Below are positions 36,671 through 45,806 of a stretch of DNA of 64,000 nt, one piece after another (the first letter of the stretch is position 1; each line of letters starts with the position of its first letter). The notes under the pieces were generated by a model that was not told the DNA's origin, ran no database searches, and saw nothing but the letters and a program-made list of their open reading frames with translations. The DNA lies in the NCBI RefSeq assembly GCF_028369105.1, contig NZ_JAQNDO010000001.1, positions 8,836,501 to 8,900,500 of the forward strand, read 5' to 3'. The DNA comes from Polyangium mundeleinium (lineage in GTDB: Bacteria > Myxococcota_A > Polyangia > Polyangiales > Polyangiaceae). The translations under genes were made by a program, and so were the position numbers.

Positions 36671-36899
36671 GGTGTGTGATCTCTACCCCGCGCCGTGAAC
36701 CGCTGCACGTTCGCCGTTGACCGAGGGAGGCTCGGGAAACGCCGTCGGGGCCTCCGGGGCGCTGCGCGGGATCATGTCCAGAGCGACGCGACTTCCGCGA
36801 AACGAGCGAAAGGAACGTGCTTTCGGGGAAAACGCGCTATTCTCCCCCCTGCGGCCGGCCGCCGCGGGTCACGAAGGCACTCGAGCCGGGGAGGACACG

Positions 36900-37505
36900 A
36901 TGTTCTTGAGCTCGTCCGAGGAAAGGGTCGCGATGGGGTTTCGTGCCGTGCGAGGGGTGCTCCTCGTCGGCGCGCTTTCTGCCCTCGGGTGTGGGGGCGG
37001 CCCGCACTACGTCCGCGCCGCGGCGCCGCTGCCTCCCGATCCGGCGGAGTTCGCTGCGCCCGAGCCCACGGCCATCTACATCATCGTCAACCAGCCCGAG
37101 GGTGCCCCGGCGCCCGAGATCGTCCAACAAGACGAAGGCTGGGTCCCGAGCGAGTTCCCCGCGGAAAACCCGTTCCAGCGCGCGCGCACCTGGGTCGGCG
37201 ACTACGACTGCACGCAAGGCAACACGGGCCTCGCGCTCCGCATCGTCGACGTCCGCGGCCGCGTCGTGCGTGCGGTCTTCGACTTCCAGCACGCCCCCTC
37301 GGGCGTGACCGGCTCGTACCTCATCTCCGGCACGTACGAGCCCGAGACCCGCCGCGTGCGCTTCGATCCGAGCCGCTGGATCGTGCAGCCCGAGCACTAC
37401 ATCATGGTCAGCATGGAGGGCGAAATCGCCACCGACAACTCCCTCTTCGCCGGCAAGATCACATACCCGGGCTGCGGGGCATTCCACCTCAAGCCCACGC
37501 GATAA
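36900..37505 (+). CDS. Lipoprotein of unknown function
   Basis: From ATG 36900 (GGGGAGG seven bases upstream) the 201-residue product has a somewhat long lipoprotein leader (GVLLVGALSALGCGGG). The mature part is beta-rich: YDCTQGNTGLALRIVD and VRAVFDFQHAP, then a GTYEPETRRVRFDP strand pair. It could be a small lipocalin-like barrel, but no family is recognised. A shorter start at 36933 is possible. It stands alone in its 229-bp upstream region, in which I see no other gene. Confidence 0.6.
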   Translation: MFLSSSEERVAMGFRAVRGVLLVGALSALGCGGGPHYVRAAAPLPPDPAEFAAPEPTAIYIIVNQPEGAPAPEIVQQDEGWVPSEFPAENPFQRARTWVGDYDCTQGNTGLALRIVDVRGRVVRAVFDFQHAPSGVTGSYLISGTYEPETRRVRFDPSRWIVQPEHYIMVSMEGEIATDNSLFAGKITYPGCGAFHLKPTR

Positions 37506-37521
37506 CGAAGCAAAGAAAAGC

Positions 37522-37565
37522 GAGCGCGTCGGGCCCACCCTGCCCAAAGCGAGCCCGACGCGCTC
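37522..37565 (-). terminator. Strong terminator hairpin between convergent genes
   Basis: A perfect 13-bp stem (GAGCGCGTCGGGC and its complement) with an 18-base loop. Read on the minus strand it lies 9 bases after the stop of the lipoprotein gene at 37575 and is followed by GCTTTTCTTTGC, so it terminates that gene; it may also act on the convergent plus-strand gene. Confidence 0.75.
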
Positions 37566-37574
37566 CGTTGGTCC

Positions 37575-38975
37575 TTACCGCAGGAACGCGATGAACGCGT
37601 CCGGCCCCTTGCCGCTCGTCAGGTCGCCGGCGCCGAGGTTCATCGTCCCCTCGAACATCCCGGTCAGCACGACGTGCCCGTCGGGCGTCATCGCGATATC
37701 GCCGAGCCGCTCGTGCTCCTTGCCGCCGAGCCGCTCACGACGCTCGATGCGCCCTTGTGGGTTCATCCAGGCCACGAACATGTCCTCCTCGCCGGCGCTC
37801 GTGAGCTTCTGCCCTCCGAGATCGACCGTGCCCTGGAAATGGCCCCCCAGGACGAGACCGCCGCCCTTCACCGGCGTCGCGAAGACCTGCCCGAGCCGCT
37901 CCACCGGGAACACGTCCGCGCGCAGCACCTTGCCTGCGCTGTCGATCAGCACGACCCCGAGGCCCTCGCCCGAGCCACCTTGCGCGGCGAGCGTCTTGCC
38001 GAGGAAATCGATCGACCCTGCCACGCTGCCGACGAGGAACGTCCCGTTCTCGCCCGCCTGCATGCTGAACCCGAAGAAGCCGGTCTTGTTCGGCGCGCCT
38101 TGCGACCACAGCACCTTGCCCGACGAATCGAGGGCGACGAGCATTTCGCCGTCCGTCGCGCCGGTGTCCGGGAGCGCGCCTGCGCCCAGGTTCGGCGCGC
38201 CCTCGTAATATCCGGACACGAGGATCTGGCCCTTCGCGTCGATCGCGAGCGAGCCGTCGGCCTCGGTCCCTGCCCCGCCGAGCGATTTCGCCCAGGTGAC
38301 CTTGCCAGCGGGATCGATCCGCGCGACGAACACGTCCGAGTTTCCGGCGCTCGTCAGGGTTTGTCCGCCGATATCGATCGTCCCGTCGAACGAGCCGGAC
38401 CAGTACACGCTCCCGTCGGAGGCGAGCACGACCTCGCCGCCGTTTTGCATCATCGCGTCGCCGACGCGCAGCGCATACCGGAGCTCGCCGTTTGGACCGA
38501 GCGAGGCCACGAAGGCGTCACCGCCGCCGAGATCGGCGAGCGGACCGCCGCCGAAATCGATGTTCCCGTCGGCGAGGCCCGAAATCACGACGCCGCCCTG
38601 CGGATCGACGGCCACCCCCACGGGCACGTGCCGGCCCGAATCACCGAAGCGCCGCGCGCGCTTGATTTTCCCGTCTTGCCCGAGCCATGCCACGAAGATG
38701 TCGCTCTTCGTCTTGGCTTGCAGGGCCCCTGCGTCGCCGAATTGCACGGACCCTTCCATCGTCCCGACCAGAACGATCTCGCCCGTCTTGGACGCGCCGA
38801 CGAACCATCCTGCTTGCCTGCCGTCGGCGCCGAGCGCGTTCGACCACATCGCGGGACCCGAGGCCGCTGGCCCCGGCGAGGACTCGACCCGGGAATCGTC
38901 GTTCTTGCTACAAGCCCCGAGACCGAGCAGAAGCCCCACGCCGAGCGTCACGCCCGCCATCCGTCGTCGTTGCAT
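37575..38975 (-). CDS. Beta-propeller repeat lipoprotein
   Basis: Starting at ATG 38975, which has GGGAGGA directly upstream, the 466-residue product has a lipoprotein signal (GVGLLLGLGACSK). The mature part is built of repeats of about 50 residues, each with a GxxxFGG or LTSAGxxDxFVAxxxxxGK pattern and an IxVSGxxEG turn, as in SBBP-type beta-propellers common in large-genome myxobacteria. Such propellers bind proteins or glycans; no enzyme motif is seen. Longer upstream frames would bypass the clear ribosome site. Confidence 0.78.
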   Translation of the reverse strand: MQRRRMAGVTLGVGLLLGLGACSKNDDSRVESSPGPAASGPAMWSNALGADGRQAGWFVGASKTGEIVLVGTMEGSVQFGDAGALQAKTKSDIFVAWLGQDGKIKRARRFGDSGRHVPVGVAVDPQGGVVISGLADGNIDFGGGPLADLGGGDAFVASLGPNGELRYALRVGDAMMQNGGEVVLASDGSVYWSGSFDGTIDIGGQTLTSAGNSDVFVARIDPAGKVTWAKSLGGAGTEADGSLAIDAKGQILVSGYYEGAPNLGAGALPDTGATDGEMLVALDSSGKVLWSQGAPNKTGFFGFSMQAGENGTFLVGSVAGSIDFLGKTLAAQGGSGEGLGVVLIDSAGKVLRADVFPVERLGQVFATPVKGGGLVLGGHFQGTVDLGGQKLTSAGEEDMFVAWMNPQGRIERRERLGGKEHERLGDIAMTPDGHVVLTGMFEGTMNLGAGDLTSGKGPDAFIAFLR

Positions 38976-39146
38976 GCATCCTCCCTCTTTCATTCGCCGA
39001 ACACGCATGCGTCACGCGTTCGGCGCCCCACGAAAGTAACGCAGACTACAACGATCGGCAGGAAGGAGCACGCGGGAAGGCGCTCGAAACACACGACTGC
39101 CCGAGGCGAAACGCCTTCACGTCGGCGACGCGCCGATTCCGTCGAT

Positions 39147-40943
39147 CTATTCGCCGCGCGCGGCGCGTTCGTAGAGCTGGGCGGCCGCGCGGAGATCACC
39201 GATGCGCTCGTAGAGCTGCGCCGCGCGGGCGAGGTTCCCCGCGGCGAGCGCGCGCGTGGCCTGCTCGCGCATCCGCGCCGCGTCGATCTCGCCGTCCTGC
39301 ACATCGAATTCGATCGGCAGCCTCCGGGCCGCGGCGCGCGCCTCGTCCGCACGCGCCCGCCGCTCGATCTCCGCGAGTTTTCGTGTCGCTTCGCCAAACG
39401 GCTCGGGGTGCATGGGCGGCGGCTCCGCGATCCACGCCGCCCAGGCCGGCGCGAGCGAATCGATCCGGAACACGAAGGAGCCGCCGCGCGTCACGACCAC
39501 GAGCTCCCCCTCCTTTGGCCCGAACGCCCGGCGCCGCGCCTCGGGCGGCATGGCCGGGAAAAACCCGAGCCCCTGCTCCATATAAATCGCCCCCGGTCCG
39601 ATCCGCGAGAGCGATAAGCCAAACGGCACGCGTGACGCCGTCTCGTCGGCCGCGAGGAGCAGGTGCCGCTCGTCTCCGAACGCGAGAACCACCGAATCCC
39701 TCGCCGGCAGCCGCAAAAGCCATTGCCGCGCCCATTCGAGCTCATCGGCGTCGAGCAGCACGGCGTCGCCCCGCGTCGCGCGCCCGTCGTGCACGAGCTC
39801 CACCTGGATCGGCGCCGGCAACCGCGCCGCCGTCGCTCCCATTTCGATCGGCGCCGCCGCGCGATCCGGCAAGGTCACGAGCGAGCCGCCGGAGACCATT
39901 TCGCCGAGCAGACGCAGGCGCGCGTGCCCCACGTCCACGGCGCCGAGCACCCATACCTCGTCCCGCCCCAAAAACGCCGCGAAAAACGGCGCCCACGCCG
40001 GCGCGTCGCACCGCGCATCCACGAAGAGCCGCGCATCTCCGCCGGCCGCATAGGCGACCACCACGCCCGGCAGATCCGCGAGCCGCGCGATCCACGACGC
40101 CGGCACCACGCCTTTCGGCGCGTGCACGCGCATCCATACAACGCCCGCGCCTTCCTCGGTCTCGACGAGCCCCCGCCGCTCCGCCGGCGCGAGCGAGACC
40201 ACGAGCCCAAGCGCGAGACAACGCCCCACGACCCAGCGCGCGAGCTCCGGCGGCACCACGGCCACGACCTCGCTGCGCGCCCGCGCCCGCTCGGCGCGCA
40301 GCGACGTCGATTCGAGGAGCGAAGGCAATGGCGCCTTGCTCCACAACGTCCGCTCCAGCCGCTCCACGTCGCGCCCCGTGACCAGCACCGTACGCGATGG
40401 CCCTTGCGGCAAAAGGATCCGCGGCGGCATGGGTTTTCCATCGGGCAACATGGCGACCCACGCCCGCGGCTCGCCCAGGGTCGGCTCCTCGCCTGCGCCC
40501 GCGACGAGCCCCGTGAATGCTCGCCCACCGGCCAGACGCGCGAGCATCGCTGCTTTCTCGGGCGGCGCGGCCGCCTCGACCCATACTCTTCCTTGTGGAC
40601 CTCTCCGACAAACCGCCCGCGCCGCGAGCCGCGCCCCGCCGAGCGCTCCGAGAAAGGCGAGGGCCTCGCCCGCGCCGGAAAACATGGCCCCGCAGAGGTT
40701 TGCCTCGAGCAGCGCCATGGCCTGCCCTGCCGGCGCCTGGACAAACTCCGCAACGGCCTCGGTTTGCGGAGGCGGAACCGCAGCCGGAGGCGGAATCGCA
40801 GCCGGAGGCGGTGGCGGCGGCAGCGGTGGCGGTGGCGGCGGTGGCGGCGGATCTTCCTTCGCCGCCGCCTCATCCGATCGCGCCACGTCACCTGCGCGCC
40901 CGAAGAGCTTCTGCCAGAACGTCGGGGGTTTGCCGTCGCTCAT
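39147..40943 (-). CDS. Accessory protein of ternary ATPase system: Pro-linker, unknown core, C-terminal helical repeat
   Basis: I do not recognise a named family. The 598-residue protein has a short helical N-terminus (about 1-28), a poly-Pro/Ala linker (about 31-60), and a long globular core (about 65-530) with many strands, in which WMRVHAPKGVVPASW and LVHDGRATRGDAVLLD stand out. A C-terminal pair of TPR-like helices (about 560-597; AAQLYERIGDLRAAAQLYERAAR) follows. No catalytic motif is visible. It overlaps the upstream TPR gene (ATGA) and ends the minus-strand operon; the next region downstream (38976-39146) holds the promoter of another gene. Probably a scaffold or target-binding component. 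Confidence 0.6.
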   Translation of the reverse strand: MSDGKPPTFWQKLFGRAGDVARSDEAAAKEDPPPPPPPPPLPPPPPPAAIPPPAAVPPPQTEAVAEFVQAPAGQAMALLEANLCGAMFSGAGEALAFLGALGGARLAARAVCRRGPQGRVWVEAAAPPEKAAMLARLAGGRAFTGLVAGAGEEPTLGEPRAWVAMLPDGKPMPPRILLPQGPSRTVLVTGRDVERLERTLWSKAPLPSLLESTSLRAERARARSEVVAVVPPELARWVVGRCLALGLVVSLAPAERRGLVETEEGAGVVWMRVHAPKGVVPASWIARLADLPGVVVAYAAGGDARLFVDARCDAPAWAPFFAAFLGRDEVWVLGAVDVGHARLRLLGEMVSGGSLVTLPDRAAAPIEMGATAARLPAPIQVELVHDGRATRGDAVLLDADELEWARQWLLRLPARDSVVLAFGDERHLLLAADETASRVPFGLSLSRIGPGAIYMEQGLGFFPAMPPEARRRAFGPKEGELVVVTRGGSFVFRIDSLAPAWAAWIAEPPPMHPEPFGEATRKLAEIERRARADEARAAARRLPIEFDVQDGEIDAARMREQATRALAAGNLARAAQLYERIGDLRAAAQLYERAARGE

Positions 40944-41611
40944 CCGGCGCCCGCCTCCTCATCCCGCGCGTGCAGCGAGAATGGCGGCGGCACCACCTCT
41001 CCGAACACCCGGGACGACCAGCGCTCCCATAACTCGTCCGCCTCGACCCCGCGCGGTGCAGCGGCGAGCGCGAGTGCCGACAGATCCGGCCGCCGCATCG
41101 ATTCCCCGACCAGCACGGCCCATTCCGTGACGCACCGATACCCCGACGCCGGGGATACCTTCGCGAGATCCGGAAACACCTCGCGCAGCTTCTTCGCCGC
41201 CGCCGCGTGATCCCCGCGCGCCACGTCACAACGCGCACGCACGAGCGTCATCGACACCGTCTCGGCCACGTCGCGCATCGGCGCCGCGTCGATTACCTTT
41301 TCCGCATCGGCCAGGAGCCCCATCTCGTGCACGAGCGTCCAGGCCCGCCGCATCGGCAGCTCCGCCCGCGCCAGGCAACGCGCGGCCGGCTCCCATTTCC
41401 CCGCCGCGTGAAAACAGCGCGCCGCGTCCACCCATTGCTCCGCGCGCTGATAGGCCGTTGCCGCCTCAACAAACCGTCCCTTTCGCTCGAGCAGGACCCC
41501 GAGGCTCCCCCACGCCGCGGCCGCCTCGAAACACCGGAGCGCCTCGTCCTCGTCCCCGTTCGAGAGCCAGCACCGCCCGGCCGACGCCCATAATTCCCGC
41601 GGCGACGTCAT
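40940..41611 (-). CDS. Accessory protein of ternary ATPase system: TPR-like helical repeats
   Basis: The 223-residue protein is all helical, with TPR/Sel1-like repeats (about 5-150: ALRCFEAAAAWGSLGVLLERKG, then EAATAYQRAEQWVDAARCFHAAG, in part) ending in helices near residues 150-210. TPR arrays usually bind peptides or hold complexes. It overlaps the 84-residue gene upstream and the 598-residue gene downstream by four bases each (ATGA), so the three are made together. No family name is recognised. Confidence 0.65.
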   Translation of the reverse strand: MTSPRELWASAGRCWLSNGDEDEALRCFEAAAAWGSLGVLLERKGRFVEAATAYQRAEQWVDAARCFHAAGKWEPAARCLARAELPMRRAWTLVHEMGLLADAEKVIDAAPMRDVAETVSMTLVRARCDVARGDHAAAAKKLREVFPDLAKVSPASGYRCVTEWAVLVGESMRRPDLSALALAAAPRGVEADELWERWSSRVFGEVVPPPFSLHARDEEAGAG

Positions 41612-41862
41612 TCGACCTCCGGCACCAGCGGCCCGCCCTCCGCCTCCTCGGCGGGTTCCTCGCGCGCGCCCCCGGCCTCACGCAGATCGGCGCCCTCCGG
41701 CCCCACCTCCCGCAGCCGCGGGAAAGCCGCGACGAACCGCCCCACCTCGGCGGCGATGCGATCGTGCTCGGCCTCGGGCAGGTGGCGATCCTGATCGTCC
41801 ACCAGAAACTCCTCGACCTCCCCCGTCACCTTGTTGAAACGAAATCGCACGAGCGTCGGCAT
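41608..41862 (-). CDS. Small accessory protein of ternary ATPase system (84 aa)
   Basis: The 84-residue protein begins with a beta-hairpin-like stretch (LVRFRFNKVTGEVEEFLVDD), then a helix (EAEHDRIAAEVGRFVAAFPRL), and ends in an acidic, probably disordered tail rich in Glu, Ala and Pro. It has no C-terminal Gly-Gly, so it is not an obvious free ubiquitin. TAGGAGG precedes the ATG. Only ten bases separate it from the upstream gene, and it overlaps the next by four. Size and place suggest an adaptor or substrate of the ATPase; function unknown. Confidence 0.6.
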   Translation of the reverse strand: MPTLVRFRFNKVTGEVEEFLVDDQDRHLPEAEHDRIAAEVGRFVAAFPRLREVGPEGADLREAGGAREEPAEEAEGGPLVPEVE

Positions 41863-41872
41863 GGCGCGCCTC

Positions 41873-42649
41873 CTACCTCGGCAGCTCGAACTCGATTTCG
41901 AGCACGTCACCGTCCTCGTGCACCGAAATGCCCTGCGCTCCACGGTGCCGCGCCATGGCGAGCAGCGCGTCCCGGTATGCTCGCGCGAGCAGCGCGTGAA
42001 AGGCCCGCCGCGCCTCCGCGAAGACCCGATCCGCGCGCCCCTCCACCTGCCGCTGGAGCTCTGCTTGCCGCTCCGCCGCGCGCGCCTCGAAATCGGCCTC
42101 CGCCGCGCGCGCCGCCTGCGCCTCGACTTCCGCGCGCACGGACAGCTCCGCGTCGCTCGCCGCCTGCGCGACCCGCGCCCGCGCCGCCGCGTCGAGCGCG
42201 ACCTGCGCCGCGGCCCGCGCATCCACGTCCGCCGCAGCCCGTGTCCTCCCGTTGTATCCGTCGTCGTAATAGGCCCCTGTCCCGCGCGCCGAGATCTCCT
42301 CCTCCACGCGCCCCGACAAACGCCTCTCCGCCTCGCCCCGCCCGACCACCTCCGCGCTTTGCGTCGCCACAATCGTCAAGCTCCGATCGTCCGGCGAATA
42401 CAGCGCATATCCTCCCTCGATGGCGTACCGGTATCCCTCCGGCACCTCCCGCCACGCGAGATCCCCCGCGTCGAGCGCGCGCTCCAATGCGGCCAGGGCC
42501 GGCGCGCCGAGCGACGCCGCGAGCGATTGACGGATCCGCACCTCGCCGCGCACCGTCCCCGTCCGCGACGCCACGCGGCGCACCTCACGCTCCCATGCCT
42601 CCACGATTGCGCGTGTCGCCGTCACCTCCACCCGACGCGGATTGCACAT
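41873..42649 (-). CDS. Accessory coiled-coil protein of ternary ATPase system
   Basis: The 258-residue protein has a globular N-terminus (about 1-90; ATRAIVEAWEREVRRVASR and a YALYSPDDRSLTIVAT strand pair). A long Ala/Glu/Arg helix or coiled coil (about 120-215) follows, and a final strand set (ISVHEDGDVLEIEFELP). I do not recognise a family; from memory, Pfam carries several 'FtsH ternary system' domains that this could match. ATG 42649 overlaps the MoxR stop (TGATG) with GAGGAGG upstream; GTG 42652 is the alternative. Confidence 0.6.
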   Translation of the reverse strand: MCNPRRVEVTATRAIVEAWEREVRRVASRTGTVRGEVRIRQSLAASLGAPALAALERALDAGDLAWREVPEGYRYAIEGGYALYSPDDRSLTIVATQSAEVVGRGEAERRLSGRVEEEISARGTGAYYDDGYNGRTRAAADVDARAAAQVALDAAARARVAQAASDAELSVRAEVEAQAARAAEADFEARAAERQAELQRQVEGRADRVFAEARRAFHALLARAYRDALLAMARHRGAQGISVHEDGDVLEIEFELPR

Positions 42650-43815
42650 CACGCCTCCTCGAGCCGCGCGAGCACGCGGCGCACGACGACCTCGATTCGT
42701 TCCCGGAGCTCCCGCCCGTCCGGGTGATCCAGAATCACCTCGCGCCGCAGGCGATTGAGCGCCATCAAATGCGCGGAGATCGCCGTCTCCCCGCGCAAGC
42801 TCCCCTCGCGCTCCTCCAGCGTCTCCAGGTCCGCGAGAATGTACTTTTGCCCTCGCGCCCGCGGCGCCTTCGCGCCCCCGGCCTCGGTGATCTGCGCTTC
42901 CACCACGCGTCGCAGGATCGGAGCGTCCGACGGCCGCGACCACACGTGCTTGATCGGCCACAGATCCTCGACCGCCGCCTGCTCCCGCCCCGCGACGAGC
43001 GCCGCGCCCGCGACGAGCCGGAGCCCCTTCACGATCCGCCGATCCGAAAGCTCCAGCCCCTCGGCCCGTGTATCTCGCAGGATCTGCTCGTACAGCGGCC
43101 GCACCTCCGAGAGCTTCACCTCCGCGAGATGATATTGCAGCCCCCGCACCGCCGATTCCTTCAACATCGGCACCACGGCCGTCCCCTCCCCGCGCTCGCT
43201 CCTCTTCGCCGCGTCGAGCCGCTCCACTTCCAGGTCCCAGCCTCGATCGAGCAATTCTCCGAGCCCCTCGTCCGGCGCCGGCGGGGCCAGCACCCGCAGC
43301 GCGAACCGATCGGCGAACGCCTTCAGCGTCGGATCGTCCGGCAGCTCGTTCGAGGCCCCGACGAGCGACATCAGCGGCACCCGCTGCCGGACGGGGCCAT
43401 TATGAAACACCCTCTCGTTCACCAGCGTGAGCAGCGTATTCAGGATCGCGCTCCCGCCCTGGAACACCTCGTCGAGGAATGCGATCGTCGCCGAAGGCAA
43501 CATCCCCTCCGTGCGCACGTGGTACCGCCCTTCTTGAAATGCAGGCAGATCCAGCGGCCCGAAAATCTCGGCCGGCTCCGTGAACCGCGTGAGCAGGTAA
43601 TGAAACCGCGGCGCGTCGATCTGCTCGGCGAAACGCGTCAAGAGATCACTCTTCGCCGTGCCCGGCGGCCCGAGCAAGAGCACGTGCTCCTGACAAACCG
43701 CGCCGAGCACGAGGATGTCGACCGCCTCGTCCCGCAGAAAAAACTGCCGCTTCAGCTCCTTCGCGAGCCGCGACAGCCGCTCCACCGTCCGAAGGGTCGC
43801 CTCCGGATAACTCAC
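42649..43815 (-). CDS. MoxR-type AAA+ ATPase of ternary system
   Basis: Starting at GTG 43815 (GGAGGAGG six bases upstream), the 388-residue protein has an intact AAA+ core. Walker A is GPPGTAKS (49-56), Walker B is IAFLDE (D115, E116), and sensor-1 is GASNE in VGASNELPDDPTLKAFADRF. It is RavA/MoxR-like in its helix-2 insert (EIFGPLDLPAF). MoxR ATPases work with vWA proteins. It overlaps the AAA+ gene upstream (GTGA) and the accessory gene downstream (TGATG), and its vWA partner is probably the divergent gene at 50432. The MoxR + FtsH-like + vWA trio defines the ternary system. Confidence 0.88.
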   Translation of the reverse strand: MSYPEATLRTVERLSRLAKELKRQFFLRDEAVDILVLGAVCQEHVLLLGPPGTAKSDLLTRFAEQIDAPRFHYLLTRFTEPAEIFGPLDLPAFQEGRYHVRTEGMLPSATIAFLDEVFQGGSAILNTLLTLVNERVFHNGPVRQRVPLMSLVGASNELPDDPTLKAFADRFALRVLAPPAPDEGLGELLDRGWDLEVERLDAAKRSERGEGTAVVPMLKESAVRGLQYHLAEVKLSEVRPLYEQILRDTRAEGLELSDRRIVKGLRLVAGAALVAGREQAAVEDLWPIKHVWSRPSDAPILRRVVEAQITEAGGAKAPRARGQKYILADLETLEEREGSLRGETAISAHLMALNRLRREVILDHPDGRELRERIEVVVRRVLARLEEA

Positions 43816-45806
43816 GTCGATCCTCCTCCAGACGTCCCATTCCCGCCGGGGCCATTCCCCGACGCAAGCGTGAACAAGGCCCCCGACGGCCGCCGCGGCC
43901 CGGGCCCCGACGCCGCCCGCGCGGCGACAGCCACGATCGGCGCAGCCCCTTCGAGCCTTTGCTCGTCGGCCGCCGCGCGAATCCTCCCGACCAGAAACCC
44001 GAGCCGCTCCGCTGTCGGCTCGACCGGCGGCGTCTCGCAAAACAGCCCCACACACGCGTCGCGGAAAATCGAGCGGATCTGATCCCCGTTCATCCCGTGC
44101 GTCGCCTCCGCGATCACATCGAGCAACGCGGGGCTCGCCTCGATCCGAAAATGCTTCGCGTGCACCTCGGCGATGCGCCGCCGCGCCGCCTCGTCCGGCA
44201 ATCCGATCGCGATCGGCTGAAACCGGCTCGGCCGGAGCAACGCCTCGTCGATGAGGTTCAGCCGGTTCGTCGTGCCAATCACCAGCATCGGCACGTCCGG
44301 CCGAAACCCGTCCATCTCCGTCAAAATCTGCGCGACGAGCGCATTTCCCGCGCGGCTCCCGCCATCGTCGCGCCCGCTGCGCTTGGCCGCGATCGAATCG
44401 AACTCGTCGAACACCACCACGCTCGGCGCGTTCCGGCGCGCCTCGGCGAAAATCGCGCGGAGCTTTCGCTCACTCTCGCCCACGTACATGTCCGTGACCT
44501 CCGGCCCCGACACGACGCGGATCGTCGCGTTCATCTGGTTCGCGATCGCCTTCGCGAACAGCGTCTTGCCCGTCCCCGGCGGCCCGTGGAACAAAAATCC
44601 CCGCGGGATGAGCTCACGCCGGAGCTTGTCGTCCGGGAGCTGGAACACCCCGGCGAGCAGCTTGATCGCCCGCGCGAGCAGGGCTTTTTCGTCTTCATAT
44701 CCCCCGATGTCGTCCATCGTGACCTCGGGAATGACGAAATCCTCGGACGTCTGCGCCTTGAACACCCGGATCGACTCGTAGAGCCGGGCGACCCGCGAGG
44801 GGTTGTCCGGGCCATGCCCGCGCCGCGCCTCGATCTGCACGGCATAGGCCATCGCGTCACGCAGGCGGATCGGATTGAGCCCCGCGACCTGCTTGAAGAG
44901 CTCCGCCGCCTTGTAATCGGCGAACATCGCCCTTTCTTTTTGGGTCACGAGCGCCACGCCCACCGGGGCCCGCCGCCCCTCCAAAGGCACCTCCCGCGGC
45001 AAACCCGAGAGCGAGATCCGCACGGAAAACCGCGCCGCCACGACCTCCGGCACCACGAGCGACCGATCCACGAACGCGAGCAGCGGCCGATCCGGCGCCT
45101 CGTACAATAGCTCCGTGATCTCCCGCGCCTCGCTCGACATCCCGCGCTCGGTCGCCGCCACCAGCAGATCGAGGTGCGGCAGCACCAGCACCTGCCCCTC
45201 CTTCAGCCCGAAGATCAGCTCCCGCAGCCGCGCGATCTGCATCTGCCGCAGGCCCCGCGGCACGATCCCCGCCTCCGCGTCCTCGGGCGGCAACTCCAGC
45301 ACCACCCGATCGAGCCGCGCCGCCGCCACGATCCGCGGCCAGAGGTGCCGCACGACGAGTTTGTCGCAAATGACCATGGCCGACAAACCGGCGTGCAGGA
45401 ACGACGCGACCTGCTCGATCTCGTCGCCATAAGCGATCTCCACGGCCTGCGCCTCCGAGATCGCCTGCGGATGCCCCTCCGCCGCGGGCGCGGGCGGCGG
45501 CTTTGCCGCGGCTGCGGGCGCCCGCGGCGCGACGACCGGCGCGGATGCCTTCGGCGCGGCGTGTGCCGTCGCTGTCGGCAGCCGAAGCCCCGGCGGCCAA
45601 AACACCGGCGTCCGCTCGGAGATCGTCACCACCTTGATTCGCAGATCCGACACGCGCCGATCGAGCACCTCGGCGAGCGGCTCCAGCGACACGGCAGGCC
45701 ACGCTTCGAGCAATCCGCGCAGCGTTTGATCCTGCGCATGAAAAAGCGCGTCCAGAAATGCCTCGGCATCCCCGAGCGGCGCGAGCGAGACGAGCGGCCG
45801 GCTCAT
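43812..45806 (-). CDS. FtsH/CDC48-like AAA+ ATPase of ternary system, no protease domain
   Basis: The 664-residue protein has a full classical AAA+ domain (about 360-570): Walker A GPPGTGKT (408-415), Walker B VVFDEFDS (D467, E468), and a second-region-of-homology with TNRLNLIDEALLRPSRF and two arginine fingers (R525, R528). The N-terminal part (about 1-110) has a helical head and a Pro/Ala linker. A middle part (about 140-270) looks like a degenerate AAA+ domain with a LVLPHLDLL strand but no Walker A. No membrane helix or HEXXH zinc-protease motif follows, unlike FtsH. It should be a hexameric unfoldase or remodeller. Overlaps both neighbours by four bases. Confidence 0.88.
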   Translation of the reverse strand: MSRPLVSLAPLGDAEAFLDALFHAQDQTLRGLLEAWPAVSLEPLAEVLDRRVSDLRIKVVTISERTPVFWPPGLRLPTATAHAAPKASAPVVAPRAPAAAAKPPPAPAAEGHPQAISEAQAVEIAYGDEIEQVASFLHAGLSAMVICDKLVVRHLWPRIVAAARLDRVVLELPPEDAEAGIVPRGLRQMQIARLRELIFGLKEGQVLVLPHLDLLVAATERGMSSEAREITELLYEAPDRPLLAFVDRSLVVPEVVAARFSVRISLSGLPREVPLEGRRAPVGVALVTQKERAMFADYKAAELFKQVAGLNPIRLRDAMAYAVQIEARRGHGPDNPSRVARLYESIRVFKAQTSEDFVIPEVTMDDIGGYEDEKALLARAIKLLAGVFQLPDDKLRRELIPRGFLFHGPPGTGKTLFAKAIANQMNATIRVVSGPEVTDMYVGESERKLRAIFAEARRNAPSVVVFDEFDSIAAKRSGRDDGGSRAGNALVAQILTEMDGFRPDVPMLVIGTTNRLNLIDEALLRPSRFQPIAIGLPDEAARRRIAEVHAKHFRIEASPALLDVIAEATHGMNGDQIRSIFRDACVGLFCETPPVEPTAERLGFLVGRIRAAADEQRLEGAAPIVAVAARAASGPGPRRPSGALFTLASGNGPGGNGTSGGGST

